Of a DNA stretch of 45,806 nt, positions 31,866-38,672 are shown piece after piece; position 1 is the first letter of the stretch, and each line of letters starts with the position of its first letter. The position numbers and the translations under genes are program-made. The notes beneath the pieces are model-generated. The model made no database searches, had not been told where the DNA came from, and worked only from the letters and a program-made list of their open reading frames with translations. The stretch spans positions 1 through 45,806 of the forward strand of contig CABUIX010000010.1 in NCBI GenBank assembly GCA_902491795.1, read 5' to 3'. This DNA comes from an uncultured Bacteroidales bacterium. Its GTDB lineage: Bacteria > Bacteroidota > Bacteroidia > Bacteroidales > UBA932.

Positions 31866-34280
31866 TCAACCATTATAAGTATGGCTGGTATGGCGCTGTT
31901 CAGATATTCGTCGTAAGGTTTCGGAATCCACAGCATCGAGTCGACCATAGCTGCAGACGTTTGGATGAACTCTGTCCGCCCCGAATTTAAGGGCATCCTT
32001 TTTTTCCTTGAAAAGTATCTTCAGGTGCTCCTTTTCTTCACCGGAGGCCGCGTTCAGAGCAGAATTCATACCGACAAATTCATCAAACACAGCCTTGCCC
32101 GCAGGCCTGAACTCCATGAGCAGCTGCTGCACGTTCCAGCGGTTGTGCTCACATTCGGAAAGCAGCCGCTCATTGTCGGCAATTGCCTTTTCAAGACGGC
32201 GCTGCAAACCGGGATCGGCATACAGGTTCGCAGGAAGTTCTCCGCACACTGACCTCAGCTTCTGGTACATCGAATCCACGAAATATCGGTTAGACCACTG
32301 CTGTGATACCGACAGGCGTTTCCATGACACGCGAAGATCCGCCCAGGTCGTCTTGACCGCCATGTCTCTCTCCTCCATACGGAAATTCTTGCCGTTCAGA
32401 TCATATACTCCGTTGACCAGCACGGACTTCAGATATGAGGAACGGTCCCGCATATATTCCCCGTTGAACATCCCGAACGGACGGAGTTTCCCGTAGCGTT
32501 CATCCTTTTCCGCCACGCTGTTGAGATTTCCTACCATGTCGGAAGCTTCCTGCTGCAACACCCATATTTCCTGCACTTTCCGATATACCTCAAGAGGCAT
32601 GTAGAGACTTGCTGCCATTGCCTCGTGCGTCCTGTCAAGACATATTGCAACCGTAAGCCGTGAATTCGACTCAGCCGAAACTGTTCTCAAATAATTCCTG
32701 ACACCGGAAGATTCCACCTCACCTTTCACGAACTCAAATTCCACATCGATGAAATTCCTTCCGTCTTCAGCCAGATGTCTCCAGCGGCAACCGTCTTCCT
32801 CCATGGGGTCGACCCAGCCTTGTGAAGCCGCTAAAGCATCCAGGCCGCAGTTTGCCGCATCCACATACTTGTGGCGGGCAAGCTCGAAAAGAGCCTTGTA
32901 GCGCCCGAACATGAACGACATTTCCTTGTCGGCATCTGCAGATATAAAACTGATCCTGGTGCGTGCACGGCCGAAATTCGGGTAATGTGCCTGGAAAGCG
33001 GCCTCCACACCCATTGCCACACCCATCTTTGTCATTCCTATGATCACCAGATGGACAAATTCATCAGAATCCGGAGAAATGCCGCCACGGCCGTCAAGAG
33101 GAGTATATTCAATCTCCTGATCCGGAAAAGCGGGGTCCCTGAAAAAGCCGTCAACCATGACCCTCTGCGCCCAGCACTCGTAGCGGTTGAACGGAATGAA
33201 GACAAGATTGCGCCTGACGGTCTGCGGGATGTCGGAGAACTGGAAAACGGAATATGTGGTCTGGTATTCAAAGAGCACCTTGCAAACCTTGCGGTGAATA
33301 TGGACGGCTTCATCCAGCACTGCCGCCAGCAGATTCACGCACTTCATGTTGAGCGCATCATGAAAGCTCTCGCCGTTTTCACACGAAGACGACTCGTCGA
33401 GCACATAGATTTCCGTGGCTTTCCAAGGATAAAGTTTGGAAATTTCCTTTTCCGAATCGCGCAGCGCCCTGTAGATCACCACCCTGTTGAGATCACGGTC
33501 GGAGAGATAGGAAGACAACTCTCCGCGCACCAGTCCAGGATCCCTCGACGTCTGAAGTATCACGTAGGTATTTCTGCCCTCACGCCTGAAATTTATCTTG
33601 TCTTCATCACGCACCCCGGAATTCGTTCTGACGCTGCAGGAATCCAGAAGATTGCGTATGACGGAAGGAGCTATCTCGTTGGCACCGATCACAACAGCAA
33701 ACGTCCTTCCACGGCCGAACTGCCTTTCTCCATACCTTATGTTGCCGCTGAGCCACTGTTCCCTGCGCTTGTCGAACCAGTTTATCAAGGTTGACACCAG
33801 AAGGCCTCCAAGAAGAAGGATGCCAAGCACACCCATCACGGCCGTCCATCCCAACGCGACACTGGAATTGGTCATATGTTGGTTACCAGGGTCTATGATA
33901 TGATAATACACCGTCCAAAAAAGACTCGGGACTTCAACCCGCGCGGCGCTTTCGTCCAGAACAAGCATTGCCCCGGAATCAAGTCCGCAGAGCATCACTG
34001 CAGATGTGAGGGTAAAGGGGAACAGGATGACGAAGCACACGACCTTCCTGAGAAAATTACCCTTGACCAGCAGGAGATCGAACTCTATCCGTCTTCCGTG
34101 CCACATCCACACCCCACTCAACAGATATGCCAGCCCCGCAACCCCAAGCACGGAACACACAATCGTCTCGGCCACGGGACCAAGGTCAGGAAAGTTGAAG
34201 AACAGCACAATGATTCCCGCAAGTCCGCAACATATTGCAGAGCGGTCAACAAGTTTCCAAAGGTTTATCATATCAAACAT
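31866..34280 (-). CDS. RCK-type ion-channel-like membrane protein with C-terminal RyR-like segment, apparently frameshifted at its end
   Basis: This 804-aa protein starts with four hydrophobic segments (about residues 13-30, 36-60, 77-100, 141-167). Between the last two lies a pore-like loop, SLFWTVYYHIIDPGNQHM, similar to the DPG-type filter of bacterial CASTOR/POLLUX relatives. Two Rossmann-like RCK/TrkA-N-type regions follow (RTFAVVIGANEIAPSVIRNLL near 192; FVHLVIIGMTKMGVAMG near 408). The C-terminal part has the RyR-like pattern SECEHNRWNVQQLLMEFRP and ADRVHPNVCSYGRLD near 708-782. The reading frame then ends in SHTYNG, whereas the next frame continues for 36 sensible codons to a stop at 31820, so a one-base insertion near 31919-31921 is likely. 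It heads a three-gene unit with PrsW and the RyR protein. Channel function is inference. Confidence 0.65.
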   Translation of the reverse strand: MFDMINLWKLVDRSAICCGLAGIIVLFFNFPDLGPVAETIVCSVLGVAGLAYLLSGVWMWHGRRIEFDLLLVKGNFLRKVVCFVILFPFTLTSAVMLCGLDSGAMLVLDESAARVEVPSLFWTVYYHIIDPGNQHMTNSSVALGWTAVMGVLGILLLGGLLVSTLINWFDKRREQWLSGNIRYGERQFGRGRTFAVVIGANEIAPSVIRNLLDSCSVRTNSGVRDEDKINFRREGRNTYVILQTSRDPGLVRGELSSYLSDRDLNRVVIYRALRDSEKEISKLYPWKATEIYVLDESSSCENGESFHDALNMKCVNLLAAVLDEAVHIHRKVCKVLFEYQTTYSVFQFSDIPQTVRRNLVFIPFNRYECWAQRVMVDGFFRDPAFPDQEIEYTPLDGRGGISPDSDEFVHLVIIGMTKMGVAMGVEAAFQAHYPNFGRARTRISFISADADKEMSFMFGRYKALFELARHKYVDAANCGLDALAASQGWVDPMEEDGCRWRHLAEDGRNFIDVEFEFVKGEVESSGVRNYLRTVSAESNSRLTVAICLDRTHEAMAASLYMPLEVYRKVQEIWVLQQEASDMVGNLNSVAEKDERYGKLRPFGMFNGEYMRDRSSYLKSVLVNGVYDLNGKNFRMEERDMAVKTTWADLRVSWKRLSVSQQWSNRYFVDSMYQKLRSVCGELPANLYADPGLQRRLEKAIADNERLLSECEHNRWNVQQLLMEFRPAGKAVFDEFVGMNSALNAASGEEKEHLKILFKEKKDALKFGADRVHPNVCSYGRLDAVDSETLRRISEQRHTSHTYNG

Positions 34281-34298
34281 CCTTCAGGACATACCATT

Positions 34299-34306
34299 CA
34301 AATATA
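34299..34306 (-). promoter_or_regulatory. -7 promoter box for the channel-PrsW-RyR unit
   Basis: Read on the minus strand, this is TATATTTG, a consensus-type -7 box 18 bases upstream of the ATG at 34280. It implies a very short leader for the three-gene unit. Confidence 0.5.
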
Positions 34307-34348
34307 AGGTTTTATATTGAGAATCTCCGGCTTCGGCAATTACAAATA

Positions 34349-34381
34349 TTTGTCAACACCTTGATGTTTTTTCTATATTTG
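34349..34381 (+). promoter_or_regulatory. Promoter for the YdjC-beta-lactamase gene
   Basis: TATATTTG at 34374-34381 is a consensus-type -7 box with a TTTG -33 element 21 bases upstream (34349-34352). It is the best-matched promoter in the window. The coding start lies about 200 bases downstream. Confidence 0.6.
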
Positions 34382-34591
34382 CATCAGTTGCCTGCACAAG
34401 TGACCATAGCAAACAATGCTAATGATCAAACACTCGAGGGCTCAAAAAAAATTTTTGGGGCAAGTTCATTTTGGAATGCCCGAATCCGCCGGCTGCCGAC
34501 AGCAATTTAGCAATAATTTGCCATGAATTATTCAATTCATTGCCATATTGGGAATAATAACACTAACTGCGAAGTAACCGAACCAACCAGC

Positions 34592-36442
34592 ATGAAACTT
34601 TTGCTTTCCGTTCTTGGAGTTTGTCTGCTCTCGGCAGGCATGACTCCCGCGTGGGGACAGGACACAGCCCCTGAACTTGTGATCCGCATCGATGACCTCG
34701 GATCCTTCCACTCAGCCAACGAAGCCTGCATCGAGACCTACCGCTCAGGCATAGCCCAGAGCGTTGAAGTGATGCCCACGGCAGCATGGTTTCCGGAAGC
34801 GGTAAAGATGCTCAGGGAGAATCCAGGGCTGGATGCCGGAGTTCACCTCACTCTCACGAGCGAATGGGAAAATGTCAAATGGCGCCCTCTCACCCACTGC
34901 CCCAGCCTCACCGACGGGAACGGATACTTCTACCCCATGCTCTTCCCCAATCCGAATTATCCCGGCCAGGCGCTCATGCAGCATGACTGGGACATACGTG
35001 AGATCGAGCAGGAATTCAGGGCGCAGATCGAACTGGCGATAAAGAACATACCGCAGTTGAGCCACATTACCGGACACATGTTCTCAACCGCATTCAACGA
35101 GGAGATAAATGCTCTGGTTCGAAGGCTCGCCGATGAATACGACCTTACCTGCATCGACTGCCGCGAATCGCAGAAGACATACGACTTCCAGAACATAGGC
35201 TATACAGGCCCCAGCAAGACTCCGCAGGAGAAGGAAGCGAGCTTCATCGCGTCACTGCAGAAGATGGAACCCGGAAAAAGATACCTGTTCCTTGACCACC
35301 CGGCATACAACGATGCCGAAATGCAGGCAGTATTCCACATCGGATACGAAGACGTTGCATATGACCGCCAGGGAGTAACCGACCTGCTGACCAGCACCAC
35401 CGTCAAACAGAAGATTGAGGAACTCGGCGTCAGGCTGATCAATGTGAACAAGTTGACCAAGAGCCTCCCGCGCAGCGAAGCGTCGGAAAAGCTCGGCAAG
35501 GCTGTTGACAAATACCTTGCGGCCGCCCAAAAGGACGGCCAGGACATCCACAGCCTGATGATCGTAAAAGACGGAAAGGTCCTGTCGGAAAACTGGATGA
35601 GCGAAGGGCGGGAAGAGGAGCCGCATGTGCTCAACTCTGTCAGCAAGACATTCACGTCGATTGCCGTCGGCTTTGCAGAGGCAGAAGGCAGGCTCAGCCT
35701 CGACGACAAGGTCATCACCTTCTTTCCAGACAAGCTTCCGGCCGAAATCAGCGACAATCTTGCGGCAATGACAATCAGGGACCTGCTCACGATGAACTGC
35801 GGATATGACACAGATCCGACCTCCGCAATCCGCGGCGATGAAGCCTCCGACTGGGTGCAGGCCTTCCTTGCCTGGCCAGTCGAACACGAGCCCGGCACAT
35901 TCTTCACCTACAACAGCCTCGGGACCTACGTCCTGTCGGCGATAGTGCAGCAGGTAACAGGCGAAAAAGTCGTCGATTACCTCTGGCCGCGTCTTTTCAG
36001 ACCTCTCGGAATAGTTGACGTGCGCTGGGACGAAAGCCCGCAGGGCATCAACACCGGCGGTTGGGGGCTCTACCTCAAGACGGAAGATCTCGCCAAGACA
36101 GGACTCCTGCTGCTTCAGGACGGGAGATGGGAAGGCAAGCAGATACTGCCCGAAGGCTGGGTCAAGGAAGCATCAGCAGCTCAGGTGCCTTCCCTTCCCG
36201 CCGGCGTGAAACCGGAACTTGCAAAGAAACTAAAGCTGACCACCAGGAACAGCGACTGGCTTCAGGGCTACGGCTACCAGATATGGCGCTGCCGCAACAA
36301 CGCTTTCCGCGCCGACGGGGCAAACGGACAGTACATTCTCGTGCTTCCCGACAAGAACGCCGTGATTGTGGTTACGGCCAACCTCAGGGACATGCAGGCC
36401 GAACTGAACCTGATCTGGAAATATCTGCTCCCTGCCCTGTAG
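34592..36442 (+). CDS. YdjC-type carbohydrate deacetylase fused to a beta-lactamase-family serine hydrolase
   Basis: This 616-aa exported protein has a signal peptide (LLLSVLGVCLLSAGMTPAWG) and two enzyme domains. Residues 25-290 are YdjC/ChbG-like, a metal-dependent deacetylase of N-acetylated sugars: IRIDDLGSFH (Asp34/Asp35), DAGVHLTLTS (His85), LSHITGHMFST (His158, His162) and FLDHPAYND (His236). Residues 300-616 are a class-C beta-lactamase/esterase-like domain: SVSK (Ser349, Lys352) is the SxxK motif, FFTYNSLGTY has the conserved Tyr440, and the late block NTGGWGLYLKTEDLAKTGLL is usual. Both active sites look intact. The ATG at 34592 begins the signal peptide. A periplasmic role on amino-sugar or muropeptide material fits both domains but is inference. 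A terminator hairpin overlaps the stop codon. Confidence 0.85.
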   Translation: MKLLLSVLGVCLLSAGMTPAWGQDTAPELVIRIDDLGSFHSANEACIETYRSGIAQSVEVMPTAAWFPEAVKMLRENPGLDAGVHLTLTSEWENVKWRPLTHCPSLTDGNGYFYPMLFPNPNYPGQALMQHDWDIREIEQEFRAQIELAIKNIPQLSHITGHMFSTAFNEEINALVRRLADEYDLTCIDCRESQKTYDFQNIGYTGPSKTPQEKEASFIASLQKMEPGKRYLFLDHPAYNDAEMQAVFHIGYEDVAYDRQGVTDLLTSTTVKQKIEELGVRLINVNKLTKSLPRSEASEKLGKAVDKYLAAAQKDGQDIHSLMIVKDGKVLSENWMSEGREEEPHVLNSVSKTFTSIAVGFAEAEGRLSLDDKVITFFPDKLPAEISDNLAAMTIRDLLTMNCGYDTDPTSAIRGDEASDWVQAFLAWPVEHEPGTFFTYNSLGTYVLSAIVQQVTGEKVVDYLWPRLFRPLGIVDVRWDESPQGINTGGWGLYLKTEDLAKTGLLLLQDGRWEGKQILPEGWVKEASAAQVPSLPAGVKPELAKKLKLTTRNSDWLQGYGYQIWRCRNNAFRADGANGQYILVLPDKNAVIVVTANLRDMQAELNLIWKYLLPAL

Positions 36443-36455
36443 ACAAACAGGGCAG
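36432..36455. terminator. Hairpin terminator overlapping the stop codon
   Basis: CTGCCCTGT (36432-36440), the loop AGACAA and ACAGGGCAG (36447-36455) form a perfect 9-base stem over the TAG of the YdjC-beta-lactamase gene. Only a weak T tract follows. It lies between convergent genes and may serve both. Confidence 0.6.
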
Positions 36456-36492
36456 CTTGTCCTGACGGGCCCGCTCGCAATATGTTAATGCC

Positions 36493-37020
36493 CTATGCCA
36501 GGCCTGTCATCACGAAGGCCACGCTCAGATACCGCCGGGCCTCCCCGCCATAAGAAACCGAGAGATAGTTTGACAGCACCAGCGCGACGCCGTTCGATCC
36601 ATAATAGGCCTTATACTCATCGGAATTCTCTGCCAGATACTCTCCTTCGCCATATCTCTCATCATACATGGCACTGAGAATCTCAAACATGCTGCTTGCC
36701 TCATATTCCCCGGCATCATCATCTTCAAGCCAGTTGCATTCCACCGAAAAATAGTAGAACACCCCGTCAGCATTGGTCGCTACAGTGCATAGACCCCACT
36801 CAAATCCGTCAAGTTCCATATTTCCGAATCTGTAGGCGTCTCCGTCCCCTTCCGGGAGGTTCTCAATGAACACCGCATAATCAGACAGCGCCTCCTCAAC
36901 GTCAGACTGACTTGCGGGCTCTCCCATGACAAGGCCGAAGAAATTGTCGCGCACATACGGTTGGGCATTTGCTGACAACACGCATACCGAGGCAACAATG
37001 GAAAACAATATTTTTTTCAT
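36493..37020 (-). CDS. Small exported protein of unknown function
   Basis: This 175-aa protein has a clear signal peptide (KKILFSIVASVCVLSANAQ, cleavage after Ala-Gln) and an acidic mature part rich in Tyr and Glu (NWLEDDDAGEYEASSMFEIL, YDERYGEGEYLAENSDEYKAYYG). It ends with a hydrophobic strand-like stretch (YLSVAFVMTGLA). I recognise no family. The ATG at 37020 was chosen because it starts a canonical signal peptide. It lies 53 bases downstream of another small exported protein in the same direction, so the two may form a unit. Confidence 0.65.
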   Translation of the reverse strand: MKKILFSIVASVCVLSANAQPYVRDNFFGLVMGEPASQSDVEEALSDYAVFIENLPEGDGDAYRFGNMELDGFEWGLCTVATNADGVFYYFSVECNWLEDDDAGEYEASSMFEILSAMYDERYGEGEYLAENSDEYKAYYGSNGVALVLSNYLSVSYGGEARRYLSVAFVMTGLA

Positions 37021-37073
37021 ACCGATGCACTTCAAAAAAAAGCCGGGTCAAATGACTCCGGCCGAACATATCA

Positions 37074-37517
37074 CTACAGAAGAGGCTTCGGCTTGCCCGG
37101 ACGCGGGAAGGTGTTCTCGTCATTGATCTTGTTGGGGCTCATGTACTTGAGCATGAATTCGTCATAGCCCCCAAGCTTGAAAGTGAGGCAGAAATATTCC
37201 CCTTCGCTCTCGCCCTTCGCAACACTCACCGTACCCATGTTGTCGGGGATCACGAATTCATAGCTGTCGCCGACAAGTTCACTGTAAATCCAGACAGAGC
37301 AGTCATTCCTGGCCGCCTCTTCAGATTCAATCGCATTGAGATATATCCGTGAGTCATCGCTGTCACCCACAATCTCTTCACTCTCGATTCTGGAGTTGAT
37401 GTTGTTCACGATTTCGGTCACGTACTCCTGACCTGACTTATGTTCTGTCTTGGTGCATGAAAAGCAAAGCATTGCAGCTGCAACAACAAGAACAGACAAT
37501 ACCAAATTCCTGATCAT
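37074..37517 (-). CDS. Small lipoprotein of unknown function
   Basis: This 147-aa lipoprotein has the signal VLSVLVVAAAMLCFSC with the lipid-bearing Cys at about position 21. The mature protein is acidic and contains no motif that I recognise (VTEIVNNINSRIESEEIVGD, then GGYDEFMLKYMSPNKIND), ending in a Pro/Lys-rich tail RPGKPKPLL. The ATG at 37517 starts the signal. It is divergent from the BMP-type lipoprotein gene at 37662 across an A/T-rich 144-base gap in which I saw no clear -7 box for it. Confidence 0.65.
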   Translation of the reverse strand: MIRNLVLSVLVVAAAMLCFSCTKTEHKSGQEYVTEIVNNINSRIESEEIVGDSDDSRIYLNAIESEEAARNDCSVWIYSELVGDSYEFVIPDNMGTVSVAKGESEGEYFCLTFKLGGYDEFMLKYMSPNKINDENTFPRPGKPKPLL

Positions 37518-37661
37518 AACCAACAATAATTTACAACACATTGCCGATTTGCTGCCTCAATCGGCAAACCGGACTTGAAAAATTACGCGAAGATATAAAT
37601 TCACCGCATAAAATCATTATTTTATTCCAAAAAATTAATACAATTGTAGAATTTTGGGTTG

Positions 37662-38672
37662 ATGAAAATGAACAGGATCATTGCCGTCATACTATGCCTT
37701 GCCGCCCTGGCCTGCTCCTGCAGCAAGCAAGAATCCGTCCAGGATCCGGTAGCCGGGAAGCAGATACGCGTCATGTTCTCGCCAGGCGGCATAGGAGACC
37801 AGGGCTACAACGACCTTATCCTGGCAGGCTTCCAGAAACTGCGGATGGACCGCAGTGACGTGAGCCTGATTTTCCACATGCCCGATTCGCTGCCGCAGGC
37901 ACAAGAAATATTCACAGACTGGCTCAACGGTGCAAGTGGCGGGAAAGACGAACTTTTCGTGCTCGCCAGTTCGGACTACGAGAGCATGCTCAGCGAGGTG
38001 CTGGAAGCCCCTGGCGGTGCAGGACTTTCCGACAACCGGCAGAAGCAGATACTGCTCATGGAAAGCTCCAACCCCGACAGTCTTCCTGTCCATACCCTCA
38101 GGATCTCAATCTACGGAGCATCATATCTTGCAGGGATTTCGGCCGCAAAGGAATGCGGAAGCAGTCCGGCGCTCGTCATGGCGGCAAATCCGCACGACAA
38201 GCCAGTGCTGTCGGCTGTCGAAGGCTTCATCGACGGCTGGACCTCGGCCGGCGGCAGCCAGATTGATACCGTGTGCATGGCCAATGACTGGACCGGATTC
38301 ATCAAGTATGAAGAGGCCTACAGCCGTATGGACGAGTGGAGCAGGAAATACGGGTTCATCTTTCCGGTGGCCGGCGGAACGAACAACGGAATATACAAAT
38401 ACCTGCGCGAGAACCAGTCGCAAATGAAGACTGCCGGAATGGATGTGGACCAGTCATACCTTTGTGCGGACATCATTGGCTCAGTGCTGAAGCACATCGA
38501 CAAACTTGTATATGACGCTATTTCCGAATGGATAGACGACGGTAGCATCCGCGAAAGATCTTTCTGCGGACTTGCCGAAGGATATTCAGAGTGGCTATGC
38601 GACGTGAAGGCCGACAGTGCAATGGTCGAAAAGGCCATAAAACTCGAAAACGACTATGAAGAAGGCAGGTAA
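37662..38672 (+). CDS. BMP/PnrA-type solute-binding lipoprotein
   Basis: This 336-aa lipoprotein has a signal ending in LACSC (Cys18 or Cys20). The mature protein resembles the basic-membrane-protein family of ABC-transporter binding proteins, which bind nucleosides: the first strand and loop VMFSPGGIGDQGYNDLILAGF matches the PnrA pattern G-x-G-D-x-x-x-N-D, and ISIYGASYLAGISAAKE matches the family's hinge-near strand. Later, AGGTNNGIYKYLREN and SYLCADIIGSVLKHIDKLVYDAI fit the second lobe. No ABC permease or ATPase gene is nearby. Its last 17 bases overlap the start of the C13-peptidase gene, so translation is coupled. A sensing rather than transport role is suggested by this context. Confidence 0.78.
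   Translation: MKMNRIIAVILCLAALACSCSKQESVQDPVAGKQIRVMFSPGGIGDQGYNDLILAGFQKLRMDRSDVSLIFHMPDSLPQAQEIFTDWLNGASGGKDELFVLASSDYESMLSEVLEAPGGAGLSDNRQKQILLMESSNPDSLPVHTLRISIYGASYLAGISAAKECGSSPALVMAANPHDKPVLSAVEGFIDGWTSAGGSQIDTVCMANDWTGFIKYEEAYSRMDEWSRKYGFIFPVAGGTNNGIYKYLRENQSQMKTAGMDVDQSYLCADIIGSVLKHIDKLVYDAISEWIDDGSIRERSFCGLAEGYSEWLCDVKADSAMVEKAIKLENDYEEGR

Larger units (their letters stand above)
34281..34591. other. Divergent intergenic region with long leader for the YdjC-beta-lactamase gene
   Basis: This 311-base, A/T-rich gap separates two divergent genes and contains a -7 box on each strand. The plus transcript would have a leader of about 200 bases. That leader holds the hairpin ATGAATT-ATTC-AATTCAT (34523-34540), a run of A followed by a run of T at about 34445, and a weaker pairing GGGCA/TGCCC around 34458-34483. 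I recognise no riboswitch class and no gene. Confidence 0.5.
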
